Below are positions 19,701 through 30,224 of a DNA stretch of 64,000 nt, piece by piece. Source of the stretch: an uncultured bacterium (GTDB taxonomy: Bacteria; Bacillota; Clostridia; Oscillospirales; Oscillospiraceae); NCBI GenBank assembly GCA_946056135.1, contig CAMGIN010000001.1, positions 44,397 to 108,396 of the forward strand, read 5' to 3'. The translations under genes were made by a program, and so were the position numbers. The notes under the pieces were generated by a model. That model searched no databases, had not been told where the DNA came from, and saw nothing but the letters and a program-made list of their open reading frames with translations. How positions within the stretch are numbered: position 1 is the stretch's first letter; each line of letters begins with the position of its first letter.

Positions 19701-20649
19701 TGGATTGAAATTTGTCTTTGGCGTACAGGTAGCCGTACACGCTAGTCACTCCCCACACGGGGAGTGTGGATTGAAATCGTCCTGACTGATTTCCATGTGT
19801 GATTCCTCCTAGTCACTCCCCACACGGGGAGTGTGGATTGAAATCGCTCCCAGCGCCTGCCCAGGCCATTGGTGATCCGTCACTCCCCACACGGGGAGTG
19901 TGGATTGAAATATAACTAGTCTTAAGGTTGGCCCGCTGCTTGTCGTCACTCCCCACACGGGGAGTGCGGATTGAAATACGGGCCTTTTGATTTTGTCTTG
20001 CGATGTTTGCGGTCACTCCCCACACGGGGAGTGTGGATTGAAATCTTGGCTTATGCCCTTTCCGCTCCCAGCGCCTGCGTCACTCCCCACACGGGGAGTG
20101 TGGATTGAAATTCCGCCACAGCAAAGACATCCACTGTCTTGATATGGTCACTCCCCACACGGGGAGTGTGGATTGAAATTGGTTTTCGATTTGAACACTC
20201 TTCAAACGCCCGGGTCACTCCCCACACGGGGAGTGTGGATTGAAATTTCTCTGGTCATATCTTCCCACCCATCACCCGCAGGTCACTCCCCACACGGGGA
20301 GTGTGGATTGAAATCCAATGGGATTCCCCCGCTTGCTGGTGACGCCTTGTCACTCCCCACACGGGGAGTGTGGATTGAAATCAGAAGGATGGTTTTACCA
20401 CATAGGCCTCCCCACGTCACTCCCCACACGGGGAGTGTGGATTGAAATTCAGAATCCGAAGAAGTAGTAACATTGGCAACGAGGTCACTCCCCACACGGG
20501 GAGTGTGGATTGAAATCTGGCCTAAAGCCGTTCGGGAAATCTGGATGCAGTCACTCCCCACACGGGGAGTGTAGATTGAAATTCCACGCACTGGCAGTGA
20601 CCCTTGTGCTCATGGGGTCACTCCTCACACAGGGGGTGGGGTTGACAGC
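13776..20649 (+). CRISPR. Type I-C CRISPR array, 33-bp repeat GTCACTCCCCACACGGGGAGTGTGGATTGAAAT, 102 spacers of 33-36 nt by manual count
   Basis: Walked manually repeat by repeat from 13776; point variants at repeats 19945-19977 (TGCGG) and 20550-20582 (TAGAT); terminal degenerate repeat 20617-20649. Confidence 0.99.
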
Positions 20650-20758
20650 AAAAATGGCTCCCAACTGTAAAATTTGGATTCACCTGTCATGATTAAGGTA
20701 TTACAGCAACAGGAATCCGGCATTTTACTTACAAGGAGTGGCCATTTTTTTATGCGCG

Positions 20759-23134
20759 TTATTTCTTCCGCCGGAATGGCCGTTTCAGCAGGCTGACCAA
20801 ACGGTCTCCCCAGTCAAAGAGCCGCTGCATGGCAAAGAATACCGTGGGCGTCATCAGCATCAGAGTGAGCATCACCAGTTTGGTCTGGACGGTTCCGGTT
20901 GTCAGGGCAAACATATCCCCCAGTACGGTGAACGTCACTACCAGCGCTGTCAGCATACCAGCCCAGATGATCTTGCGGAAGGTATCGAAGGGTTTACAGA
21001 CCTGGAACAGCACCATCATGCCCACTACAGCCAGAATCCCCGCACAGACGGTGGCAATTGGCTCGACTGGCAGGTCGAATACAGCCATAAAGGCTTGGCA
21101 GATCAGCACCGCGAAGACATTGGTCAGGCCCCCAGGAAAGGCCCGCCGCAGGACACCCCGCAGGAAATGGCCGCTGATTCGGTCGTAATTCGGCTCCATA
21201 GCCAGGAAGAAGGAAGGAATGCCGATGGTCAGAGAGGAGATTAGCGTCAAATGCATGGGCTGCAGAGGATAGGGCCAGTCGGTAAACAGGGAAATCACAG
21301 ACAGGAACAGAGAGAAGATGTTTTTCACCAGGAACAGTGTAGCAGCACGCTGGATATTGTTGATGACCCGCCGCCCCTCAGCCACAATCCCGGGCATGGC
21401 GGAAAAATCGGATTCCAAAAGCACCAAGCTGGCCAGTTGACTGGCGGCTTGGGCTCCGGAGGCCATGGCGATGGAACAATCGGACTGCTTCATTGCCAGC
21501 AGATCGTTGACACCGTCACCGGTCATGGCCACAGTATGGCCCTGTTTCTGAAGCGCCGCGATAAGCCTGCGCTTCTGGTCTGGGGTTACTCTGCCAAAGA
21601 CCACCTTGTCCCGCACCGCCTCGGCATAATCGCTGTCGGTTTCCAATGCCGCGGCATCCACATAGGCCTCCGCATTTTCGATGCCTGCCCGGATGGCCAC
21701 CTGGCTGACGGTCCGTGGATCGTCACCGGAAATGACCTTGATGGCGACACCCTGATCGGCAAAATAGGCAAAAGTCTCCTTGGCCTGCTCCCGGATCCGG
21801 CTGCTGAGAATCACCAGCGCCAGAGGCTCTACCAGTTCCGGATCCAGGGCGTGGGGCTGAGGATCCCCCTGATAGCCCGCCGCCAGCAGCACCCGGCTGC
21901 CCCGGTCGGTCCAGCTGTCGATTGCCTCCCGGCATTCCGCAATTCGCTCTCCCAGGATGAATTCCGGTGCGCCCACAACAAATGCACCCTGATCTGCAAA
22001 TACCGCACCGCTCCATTTTGTCTCCGGAGAGAAGGGAATCCGCTTTTCTACGGTCCAGTCACTTTCCCCGTCAAACAGCTCATGAATGGCACGGGCGGTG
22101 GCGTTGTCCGGCTCCACACTGCCGTACATGGCATTCAGCACTGATTCCAGATATTCAGGATCCCGGTCGGACAGGGGCACCAGATCCTCCACTTCCATGT
22201 CCGGCTCCGTGATGGTGCCGGTCTTGTCCACGCACAGCACATCCACCCGGGCCAGACTCTCGATGCAGTTCATGTCCTGCACCAGAACCTTGCTCCGGCT
22301 GAGCTTCAGGGCCGACGCCGCCATAGCGATGGAGGTCAGCAGGTACAACCCCTCAGGAATCATGCCGACCAATGCCGCCACAGTACCCTCCACACTGCTC
22401 TGGAACCCCAGTTTCAGCGCCACAAATTCCTGATAGAACAAAATTGCGCCCACTGGCACCAGGGCGATGCCCACCGCCAGAATCAGCCTGTCCAGGGAGC
22501 GCATCATCTCGGACTTCCGGGCCCTGGGATTCTGCTTGGCTTCCTGGGACAGGTGAGATGCGAAGGATTCCTCGCCCACTGCCGTCAGCTGCACCCGACC
22601 CCGGCCCGCCAGGACGATGCTGCCGGACTGGACGGCGTCCCCTTCGGCCCTGGCTACGGACTCCGCTTCGCCGGTGATCAGGGACTCGTCCAGCCACAGC
22701 TCGCCGCTTCGAATGATACCGTCCGCTGGCAAAGTATCTCCCTGAGCGAATTCCGCGATATCATCCCGGACCAGCTGCTCTGCCGGAATCTCCTGCAGCT
22801 TTCCGTCCCGGACCACCTTTACCGGCCGCTCTGCTACCAATGTCAGTTGATCCACCGCCCGCTTGGCCCGGATCTCCTGAACAATGCCGATGACGGTATT
22901 GATGACCGCCACCACCAGAAACCCCATGTTCAGTACCGAGGACTGGGCAATAATCAGCAGCGCTGCCAGGATCACAAAGATCAGGTTAAAGAAAGTGAAG
23001 CAATGGGTTAGAATGATCTCTTTTTCCGTTTTGCCGGAGTGCTTTGCCGCACCCGCCGGAGTCCGCTGGGCCGCCTGTTCGGAAGTCAGGCCCTCCTCCG
23101 CAGGAATGCTGGGTGTCAATTCTGTTTGCTCCAT
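20759..23134 (-). CDS. Cation-translocating P-type ATPase (HAD-IC)
   Basis: VLCVDKTGTITEPDME phosphorylation motif; TGDGVNDLLAMKQSDCSIAMASG. Confidence 0.92.
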   Translation of the reverse strand: MEQTELTPSIPAEEGLTSEQAAQRTPAGAAKHSGKTEKEIILTHCFTFFNLIFVILAALLIIAQSSVLNMGFLVVAVINTVIGIVQEIRAKRAVDQLTLVAERPVKVVRDGKLQEIPAEQLVRDDIAEFAQGDTLPADGIIRSGELWLDESLITGEAESVARAEGDAVQSGSIVLAGRGRVQLTAVGEESFASHLSQEAKQNPRARKSEMMRSLDRLILAVGIALVPVGAILFYQEFVALKLGFQSSVEGTVAALVGMIPEGLYLLTSIAMAASALKLSRSKVLVQDMNCIESLARVDVLCVDKTGTITEPDMEVEDLVPLSDRDPEYLESVLNAMYGSVEPDNATARAIHELFDGESDWTVEKRIPFSPETKWSGAVFADQGAFVVGAPEFILGERIAECREAIDSWTDRGSRVLLAAGYQGDPQPHALDPELVEPLALVILSSRIREQAKETFAYFADQGVAIKVISGDDPRTVSQVAIRAGIENAEAYVDAAALETDSDYAEAVRDKVVFGRVTPDQKRRLIAALQKQGHTVAMTGDGVNDLLAMKQSDCSIAMASGAQAASQLASLVLLESDFSAMPGIVAEGRRVINNIQRAATLFLVKNIFSLFLSVISLFTDWPYPLQPMHLTLISSLTIGIPSFFLAMEPNYDRISGHFLRGVLRRAFPGGLTNVFAVLICQAFMAVFDLPVEPIATVCAGILAVVGMMVLFQVCKPFDTFRKIIWAGMLTALVVTFTVLGDMFALTTGTVQTKLVMLTLMLMTPTVFFAMQRLFDWGDRLVSLLKRPFRRKK

Positions 23135-23191
23135 GGAGCATGCCTCCTGTCTATTCTGTCAAAGGCTGTGTGTTTGGAAAATATGGAATTA

Positions 23192-23821
23192 TCACCGAAG
23201 CGGGAGACCGTTCTTCCTGTCCCAAAGGAGCAGCAGACTTCCCTTTTCTACTGTGATCCTCGCTTCCCCTTCTGTAAAGTGATTGCTTGCCCCCAGGGGA
23301 AAGCCGCTGGTCAGCACGCCGTTTTCCAGTGGATAGTATAGTCCCTGCTCCGCCACTCCCCGGGCATCCGGGCCCATGCAGAAGACGGAGATAATGCCGG
23401 TGCATCCGGCTGGGAAGGTCAGACTGCCGTCCTTCAGTACGGTGATCAGGTAGTCTTTTCCCACCAGGTATCCGTAAGCGCCGCGGTCTGCCAGAAACTG
23501 CAATGTCTGGAAATTGGCCACGGTGTGGTCCAGCCGCGGGCCGTCCAGACTTCCGTAGAGCAGAAACTCCCGATAGCCCAGGGAAAGTCCCTGCCGGACA
23601 GCCAGCATGGAATCGGTGTCGTCCTTCTCCACCGGGAAGACATTGGCCCCTTCCGGGGTAAAGCCCAGGGAGTCAAAATCCCCCAGCACCGCATTGGGCG
23701 TGATGCCCAGCCGGTTCGTATGCCACAGTCCTCCGTCGGCAGCGATGACATAATCCTCCGTCGTCAGGGGCTGCACCAGGCAGTCAAACGACCCGGCGCA
23801 AAAAACAACACATTTTCCCAT
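23192..23821 (-). CDS. thiN: Thiamine diphosphokinase
   Basis: VIAADGGLWHTNRLGITPNAVLGDFDSLG; KDDTDSMLAVRQGL. Confidence 0.85.
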   Translation of the reverse strand: MGKCVVFCAGSFDCLVQPLTTEDYVIAADGGLWHTNRLGITPNAVLGDFDSLGFTPEGANVFPVEKDDTDSMLAVRQGLSLGYREFLLYGSLDGPRLDHTVANFQTLQFLADRGAYGYLVGKDYLITVLKDGSLTFPAGCTGIISVFCMGPDARGVAEQGLYYPLENGVLTSGFPLGASNHFTEGEARITVEKGSLLLLWDRKNGLPLR

Positions 23822-23999
23822 TTCTGTTCACCTCATCCATCCGATTACTGGTATCTTACCACAGATTGGAAGAAAGGAAAAGTGGGTCAGTAGTAAACAG
23901 TTTATAAATTTTTAACGGTAATGCGAAAAGGAACCGCTCCTGGTCTGCTTGACCAAGAGCGGTTCCATGGGCTCCAAAAACATACAGATATTTGACCGC

Positions 24000-24434
24000 T
24001 TATGTGGTTTCTTCTTTCTCTCCCTCTGCCAGCGTCCGAAGAACCTGGTCCAGCTCAGGGAACTGCTTTTTCAGGATAATGGGCCGCCCACCTGGGGAGG
24101 TGAAGCAGTGGGTGGTTTTTCCTGTAAGCACGGTTTCTCCTGTGATAGCATTGGTCATTTGGTACCGGATAATCAGTTTCACACCCCGGAATTCCTCCAC
24201 CCCTACCTGGATGCGGACAGTGTCGTCGAAGGTGGTGGAATGCTGATACCGGCACTCCACGCCGATGACTGGGGAAAGAATCCCCTCCCGTTCCAGTCGG
24301 GCATAGCTCCAGCCGATCTGATCAAAAAAGTCAATGCGGGCTTCCTCCATCCACTTGATGTAGTTGGTGTGATGGGTGATGCCCATTTTATCGGTTTCGT
24401 GATAATGCACCTTGCGCAGATAGTCTCTTGTCAT
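24000..24434 (-). CDS. Acyl-CoA thioesterase (YbgC/FadM-like hotdog)
   Basis: VHYHETDKMGITHHTNYIKWMEEARIDFF. Confidence 0.85.
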   Translation of the reverse strand: MTRDYLRKVHYHETDKMGITHHTNYIKWMEEARIDFFDQIGWSYARLEREGILSPVIGVECRYQHSTTFDDTVRIQVGVEEFRGVKLIIRYQMTNAITGETVLTGKTTHCFTSPGGRPIILKKQFPELDQVLRTLAEGEKEETT

Positions 24435-25003
24435 GGCAGATCAAACTCCCGGTCGATGTTAAAGCGAAGGTTTTCCATGGTCTCCTCGTTGTACTGGATC
24501 TCTCCGGTATCGTACAGGAACATGGTGCCGAAGATCAGCGAACGGACCGTCTGGAGCTTCCGGCGCTGGGTGGGCAGGTCCATGCCGGAGCTGGCGAAGA
24601 AATCCCGCTCCAGCTGCTGGCTGCGGCTGCTCATTTCGCCCCGGGTCTTATGGTAGATGTTGTCATATTCCGCGTCCTTCAGCATGAGAATGGAACGAAA
24701 AAAAGGATTCTCCATGAGAAACCGCACATACCCCACACAAACCTCCACGATCTGCTGGCGCAGGCTTTCCCCGCAGGAAGCCAAAATCTCCTTCTGCCGC
24801 TGGGCCCATTTCCCATTGACGTATTCTATGATGGAAGCGATAAAATCCCGCTTGTCCTTGAAATGCTTGTAGGGTGCGGCGCAGGATACCCCGCAATTTT
24901 CCGCCACCCGGCGGATGGAAAAGCCGGTAACACCCTGAGTGTTGATCTCGTCAATGCCTGCCAGCAGCAGCCGTTCCCGCATATTTTTCTGTCGCTCTGC
25001 CAT
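24431..25003 (-). CDS. TetR/AcrR family transcriptional regulator
   Basis: RLLLAGIDEINTQGVTGFSIRRVAENCGVSCAAPYKHFKDKRDFIASI. Confidence 0.88.
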   Translation of the reverse strand: MAERQKNMRERLLLAGIDEINTQGVTGFSIRRVAENCGVSCAAPYKHFKDKRDFIASIIEYVNGKWAQRQKEILASCGESLRQQIVEVCVGYVRFLMENPFFRSILMLKDAEYDNIYHKTRGEMSSRSQQLERDFFASSGMDLPTQRRKLQTVRSLIFGTMFLYDTGEIQYNEETMENLRFNIDREFDLP

Positions 25004-25034
25004 GGTTTCTCCTGTCCCGGCATGGGACGGGAAA

Positions 25035-26663
25035 TTACCGCCGCAGTGCCGCTTTGCAAATTTTACCGCTGATGGTTTTGGGAATGGCGTCTACAAATTC
25101 TATGACGCGGATCCATTTGTATTCTGCCATCCGGGCGTTGGAAAACTCCCGGAGTTCCTTTTCCATATCCTTCCCGGCGGCATGACCCTGATTCAGCACC
25201 ACAAAAGCCTTGATAGCCTGGCCCCGAAGCTCGTCGGGAATGCCCACCACCGCGCACTCCAGCACGGCGGGATGCTCCATCAGAATGTTTTCCACTTCGT
25301 AGGGGCCTACCCGGAAGCCACCGGTCTTGATCAGATCGTCAAAGCGGCCGTGGAACCAGAAGGTTCCGTTTTCGTCCTGCCAAGCAGAATCGCCGGTGTG
25401 GTACACGCCATGACGCCAGACCTTCTCGTAACGGTCCGGATCCCCTAAGTATCCGGAAAACAGGCCGATGGGATGTTTGCCGTCCTTTGGTACCACCACA
25501 ATTTCGCCAATCTGCCCCACCGGGGTAGGAGAACCGTCGGCATTGCGCAGCTCCACCTGGTACTGGGGAGAGGGCTTTCCCAGGGAACCCACCACAGGTT
25601 CGAAGCCACAGAAATTCGCCAGCAGCAGCGCGGTCTCGGTCTGGCCGTAGCCCTCCATCAGGGGAAGACCGGTGCGCTCCGTAAAGCGGCGGGAAACCTG
25701 GGGATTCAGCTGCTCCCCGGCGGTAGCCGCATGGCGCAGGGTGGGCATCTGGGGAATGCCTTTGCGGGTCAGGTAGCGGTATACCGTAGGCGGTGCGCAG
25801 AAGGAAGTCACACCGTACTGGTTGATGATAGCGGTAAGCTGCTTGGGGTCGAAGTTGTCAAAGTCGAAGACCATAACGGCGCTGCCCACCAGCCACTGGC
25901 CGTAGAGCTTACCCCAAGAGGATTTGGCCCAGCCGGTCTCCGCCACGGTAAAGTGGAGTCCGCCGTCTTCCGCCTGCTGCCAGTATTTGGCTGTGACCGC
26001 ATGGGCCAGGGGGTAGGAAAAGTCGTGGATGACTCCTTTGGGGTAGCCAGTGGTGCCGGAGGTGAAGTATAGAAGCATGGGGTCCGAGACGGCGGTTTCC
26101 TGCCGGGGCAGGTCTTCGCCAACGGTTTCGATCTCACGGCTCAGGTTCCGGAAACCGGGGACCTCCTGCTGGACAGTCCAGAGGACGCATCCGGGAGCCT
26201 TTTGGCTGGCCGCTTCCAGAAAGCTCTGGGGCACGCCGTCCTGATAGGTGCAGATGATGCCCTTAAGCTTCACGCAGTCCATGCGGTAGCGCATGTCCTT
26301 CACGGTCAGCATGTGGGTCACCGGCACCATGACTGCCCCCAGCTTGTGCAGGGCAATGGACACATACCAGTATTCGTAGTGCTTTTTCAGGCACACCATC
26401 ACATAGTCGCCCCGCCGGATCCCGGCAGAGCGCAGCACATTGGCTGTGCGGTTGCTCAGGCGGCGGATGTCGTCGAAAGTGAAAGTCCGCTCTTCCCCCT
26501 CGGTATTGCACCAGACCATGGCCCGCTTGTCTGGGGTGTCCATGGCGATGGCATCCACCACATCGTAGCCGAAATTGAAGTTATCGGGGTAGTGAAAGGA
26601 AATGTCGGAGAGCCTACCCTGGGGGTCAAACTGCTCCCGGCAGAATTTTTGGTAAATAGACAT
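25035..26663 (-). CDS. AMP-dependent acyl-CoA synthetase/ligase
   Basis: LYFTSGTTGYPKGVIH, EGYGQTETALL, HTGDSAWQDENGTFWFHGRFDDLIKTGGFRVGPYEVE. Confidence 0.92.
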   Translation of the reverse strand: MSIYQKFCREQFDPQGRLSDISFHYPDNFNFGYDVVDAIAMDTPDKRAMVWCNTEGEERTFTFDDIRRLSNRTANVLRSAGIRRGDYVMVCLKKHYEYWYVSIALHKLGAVMVPVTHMLTVKDMRYRMDCVKLKGIICTYQDGVPQSFLEAASQKAPGCVLWTVQQEVPGFRNLSREIETVGEDLPRQETAVSDPMLLYFTSGTTGYPKGVIHDFSYPLAHAVTAKYWQQAEDGGLHFTVAETGWAKSSWGKLYGQWLVGSAVMVFDFDNFDPKQLTAIINQYGVTSFCAPPTVYRYLTRKGIPQMPTLRHAATAGEQLNPQVSRRFTERTGLPLMEGYGQTETALLLANFCGFEPVVGSLGKPSPQYQVELRNADGSPTPVGQIGEIVVVPKDGKHPIGLFSGYLGDPDRYEKVWRHGVYHTGDSAWQDENGTFWFHGRFDDLIKTGGFRVGPYEVENILMEHPAVLECAVVGIPDELRGQAIKAFVVLNQGHAAGKDMEKELREFSNARMAEYKWIRVIEFVDAIPKTISGKICKAALRR

Positions 26664-26665
26664 GG

Positions 26666-27445
26666 TCAGATTCCTTTTCCGATCCTGCGGAAGCGTTCGT
26701 AGCGGTCCTCCAGCAGATGGTCGTTTTTCTCCAGAACTGCAAGCTCCGCAGTGAGCAGCTCCCGGATTCCGGCGTAAAAGGAAGGCTGACCCAAGTCATC
26801 TTCCTTAATCATACGCTCAATTACCGACAGTGTCAATGCGTCGGAGGCGGTAATTTTCAAATTTTCAGCGGCGATATCCGCCTTTTGGGGGTCTTTCCAC
26901 AGGATGCTGGCGCAGCCTTCCGGGGAAATGACCGAGTAAATGGCGTTCTCCAGCATCCACACCCGGTCCGCCACCGCCAGAGCCAAGGCCCCGCCGCTGC
27001 CGCCTTCTCCAATAAGAATAGAAATCACCGGGGTGTTCAGGGTCATCATGTCCATCAGGTTTTCCGCAATGGCCTGGCCCTGGCCCCGCTCTTCCGCGCC
27101 GAAGCCGCAGTTGGCTCCGGAGGTGTCAATGAAGCAGATCACAGGACGATGGAATTTTTCCGCCTGCTTCATGAGGCGCAGGGCTTTACGGTAGCCCTCG
27201 GGCTTTGGCGCGCCGAAGCTGCGGCGGGTGCGCTCCTTGGTGGTGTGGCCCTTCTCAATGGCGATAATGGTGACGGGTCTGCCATTCAAGTAAGCCAGCC
27301 CACCCGCAATGGCCGGGTCGTCGGCATATCGGCGGTCGCCATGAAGCTCGAAAAAGCCGGTGAAGATGCCGCTGATGTAATCTAGTCCCGTGGGACGCTT
27401 GGGGTCCCGGGCAATCTTCACCCGATCAAAGGCTGTTCTGCTCAT
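26666..27445 (-). CDS. accA: Acetyl-CoA carboxylase carboxyltransferase subunit alpha
   Basis: [39 protein letters not shown]; adjacent to accD. Confidence 0.93.
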   Translation of the reverse strand: MSRTAFDRVKIARDPKRPTGLDYISGIFTGFFELHGDRRYADDPAIAGGLAYLNGRPVTIIAIEKGHTTKERTRRSFGAPKPEGYRKALRLMKQAEKFHRPVICFIDTSGANCGFGAEERGQGQAIAENLMDMMTLNTPVISILIGEGGSGGALALAVADRVWMLENAIYSVISPEGCASILWKDPQKADIAAENLKITASDALTLSVIERMIKEDDLGQPSFYAGIRELLTAELAVLEKNDHLLEDRYERFRRIGKGI

Positions 27446-28299
27446 TGGGTTTCACCTCCGTGAAGCTTCAGCAAATCCCCCAGGGTCTGCCGCTGGTCCT
27501 TCCGGGGGACGATGGCATCCACAAAGCCGTGTTCCAGCAGGAATTCTGACTTCTGGAAGCCCTTGGGCAGCTGTTTCCGGGTGGTCTGCTCGATGACCCG
27601 CGCCCCCGCAAAGCCAATGGTGGCCCCGGGCTCTGCCAGAATAATGTCCCCCTCCATGGCGAAGCTGGCCGTGACGCCGCCGGTGGTGGGGTCTGTGAGG
27701 ATCACAATGTACAGCAGGCCCGCATCGGAGTGGCGCTTTACCGCGCCGCTGGTTTTGGCCATCTGCATCAGCGACAGCAGCCCCTCCTGCATCCGGGCGC
27801 CGCCGGACACCGTATAGCCGATAACCGGCAGCCGGTGCTCCAGGGCATATTCAAACAACCGGGTGATTTTCTCCCCCACCACGGTGCCCATGGACCCCAT
27901 CATGAAGGAGGGCTCCATGGCAAAAAAACAGCATTTGTTTCCCATAATTTCCGCTGTTCCGCAGATTACCGCTTCGGTTTCGCTGCTGGAAATTCGGGCA
28001 GTCTCCAGTTTTTCCTGGTAGCCCGCAAAGGATAAGGGATCCCGGGACCGCAGATCACCATCCATCTCGCGAAAGGAATCCCGATCCGTAAGAATCCGAA
28101 TCCGCTGCCGGGCGCTGATGCGGAAATGGTGGCCGCAGGGGCAAGTGTTTAGATTGGCCCAGAGACGGCTCACCGGGATGGATTTGTGGCAGTTGGGGCA
28201 GGTCAGTTCCGGCTCACTCTCGTCACTGTGGACGGGCGCGGCAGTCCGGCCCCCGGTTTCCAGTTCATTGGTGGGTTTTCGAAAGTTTAAAAAGGACAT
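27442..28299 (-). CDS. accD: Acetyl-CoA carboxylase carboxyltransferase subunit beta
   Basis: Zn-finger [59 protein letters not shown]. Confidence 0.95.
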   Translation of the reverse strand: MSFLNFRKPTNELETGGRTAAPVHSDESEPELTCPNCHKSIPVSRLWANLNTCPCGHHFRISARQRIRILTDRDSFREMDGDLRSRDPLSFAGYQEKLETARISSSETEAVICGTAEIMGNKCCFFAMEPSFMMGSMGTVVGEKITRLFEYALEHRLPVIGYTVSGGARMQEGLLSLMQMAKTSGAVKRHSDAGLLYIVILTDPTTGGVTASFAMEGDIILAEPGATIGFAGARVIEQTTRKQLPKGFQKSEFLLEHGFVDAIVPRKDQRQTLGDLLKLHGGETQ

Positions 28300-28378
28300 G
28301 GTTGGTTCCTTTCCAAGAAAAAGGTTCGGTAACGGTTATCGGGTAAAGGATCGTTTATCGCGGCAATAATGGATTGAG

Positions 28379-28462
28379 GTGCGTAATAAAGCGGCATCCT
28401 TGACGCCCCATTTGTATGCAGTACCGTCACAAGGGGCGTCAAGGATGCCGCCCCCTACGCAC
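28379..28462. repeat. Long inverted-repeat (REP/MITE-like) element between accC and accD
   Basis: GCGGCATCCTTGACGCCCC (28391-28409) perfectly complementary to GGGGCGTCAAGGATGCCGC (28434-28452); outer GTGCGTA...TACGCAC. Confidence 0.8.
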
Positions 28463-28498
28463 AATAAACAATCATTTATTTGCGCTTTTTCTGTTATG

Positions 28499-29800
28499 TC
28501 AGGTGCAGAACGTCAGATCGTAGCTTCCGTCCATAAACCGCTTGTCAGAGATCAGGGCCAGCTGCTCCTCCACGTTGTTGGGAACGCCGTCGATGACCAG
28601 CTCGCACAATGCGGCTTTCAGCTTCCTTAGGGTCTCCTCCCGGGTGCCGGCGTAGACGATGAGCTTGCCCAGCAGGGCGTCGTAGAAGGGGGTCACCGCG
28701 CCGCCGGAGACCAGACAGGTGTCAAAGCGGACAAAGGGTCCCCCGGGGACATGGAGCAGCTCCACCTTGCCGGGAGCTAAGGCGTTGACCCGGCACTCGA
28801 TGGCACAGCCCCGGAGAGAGACGTCCTCCTGGGTAATGCTCAGGGGAATCCCTGCGGCGGTGCGAATCTGCCACTTTACCAGGTCGATATTCGTCAGAAT
28901 CTCCGTGACGGTGTGCTCCACTTGCAACCGCACATTCATCTCCATAAACCAGAAATTGCCCTGCCGGTCCAACAGGAATTCCAGAGTACCCACACCCACA
29001 TAGCCAAGCTGCTTCACCGCAGAAACCACTTTTGGAAGAATTTCTGCCCGCATTTCAGAGCTGACGGCAGGAGAGGGAGACTCTTCCAGAAGCTTTTGAT
29101 GCCGGCGCTGGACGGAGCAGTCCCGCTCTCCCAGGCACACGGCGTTGCCCTGTTCGTCTGCCAGAACCTGAAATTCCACATGCCGGGCGGGGAATACATA
29201 CTTTTCCAGATACAGCGCCCCGTCCCCAAAGGCAGCGATGGATTCGGCCTCCGCCTGGGGGAAAGTGGTTTCCATCTGCCGGTCATTCTCCACCAGACGG
29301 ATGCCCCGTCCGCCACCGCCGGAGCGGGCTTTCAGCATAACGGGGTAGCCGATCCGATTGGCTTCCGTCTTGGCCTGTTCCACACCGGGCAGCACCTCTG
29401 TGCCGGGGATGATGGGCAGGCCCGCCTCTGCCATAAGCCGCTTGATAGTGGATTTGTCGCTGAGGTGCTCCATGGCCTCGGGACTGGGGCCGATGAACAC
29501 GATCCCGTTTTTCTGACACAGGGCAGCAAAATGGGCGTTTTCGGACAGGAAGCCGTAACCCGGATGGATGGCGGCAGCTCCGGTGGCCAGGGCCGCGCTG
29601 AGAATCCGTTCCTCGTTCAGGTAGCTGTCCGACGCCTCCGCTCCGCCGATGCAGCAGCTTTCCTCTGCCAGGGCCACATGGAGGGCGTCCCGGTCCGCCT
29701 GGGAGTACACTGCTACAGTGGCAATGCCCATCTCCTTGCAGGCCCGGATGATCCGTACCGCGATCTCGCCCCGGTTGGCAACTAAAATTTTTGAGAACAT
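28499..29800 (-). CDS. accC: Acetyl-CoA carboxylase biotin carboxylase subunit
   Basis: MFSKILVANRGEIAVRIIRACKEMGIATVAVYS; LKARSGGGGRGIRLV. Confidence 0.96.
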   Translation of the reverse strand: MFSKILVANRGEIAVRIIRACKEMGIATVAVYSQADRDALHVALAEESCCIGGAEASDSYLNEERILSAALATGAAAIHPGYGFLSENAHFAALCQKNGIVFIGPSPEAMEHLSDKSTIKRLMAEAGLPIIPGTEVLPGVEQAKTEANRIGYPVMLKARSGGGGRGIRLVENDRQMETTFPQAEAESIAAFGDGALYLEKYVFPARHVEFQVLADEQGNAVCLGERDCSVQRRHQKLLEESPSPAVSSEMRAEILPKVVSAVKQLGYVGVGTLEFLLDRQGNFWFMEMNVRLQVEHTVTEILTNIDLVKWQIRTAAGIPLSITQEDVSLRGCAIECRVNALAPGKVELLHVPGGPFVRFDTCLVSGGAVTPFYDALLGKLIVYAGTREETLRKLKAALCELVIDGVPNNVEEQLALISDKRFMDGSYDLTFCT

Positions 29801-29803
29801 GGC

Positions 29804-30220
29804 TCATTCTCCCACAATGGCAAAGGAAAACTCCGCTTTCAGGCACAGCCGGTCTCCCGCAAAGCCCTGGCCCTCGGCAAAATAGAAAGGAGGCTTGGCC
29901 CGGGTAATGCGGCACTGTGTCTCGAAGGTGTCGCCGGGACGCACCGGGGACTTGAAACGCACATTGTTCAGCCCGGTGTACATGGGGGTCTTGCCGCCCT
30001 CCATCTTATCCTGGAGCAGCACGCAGGCGGACTGGGCCAGGATCTCGCACAGGATCACGCCGGGCACCACCGGGTTTCCGGGGAAATGTCCCTGCAGGAA
30101 AAATTCATCGCCCCGGACATGGTATACCCCATGAGCGGTATCTTCGATTTTCTCCACCTCGTCCAGCAGCAGCATGTTGTCCCGGTGGGGCAGTATTTTC
30201 TTGATTGCTTCCTGATCCAT
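29804..30220 (-). CDS. fabZ: 3-hydroxyacyl-ACP dehydratase FabZ
   Basis: ILPHRDNMLLLDEVEKI; EFFLQGHFPGNPVVPGVILCEILAQ. Confidence 0.95.
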   Translation of the reverse strand: MDQEAIKKILPHRDNMLLLDEVEKIEDTAHGVYHVRGDEFFLQGHFPGNPVVPGVILCEILAQSACVLLQDKMEGGKTPMYTGLNNVRFKSPVRPGDTFETQCRITRAKPPFYFAEGQGFAGDRLCLKAEFSFAIVGE

Positions 30221-30224
30221 TTTC

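Noticed and set aside
13681-20692. Dozens of ORFs of 60-180 aa with repeated SLPTRGVWIEI / ISIHTPRVGSD / FNPHSPCGE
   Set aside because: They are translations of the CRISPR repeats in different frames, not genes
21251-22144. 297-aa + strand ORF
   Set aside because: Antisense to the P-type ATPase
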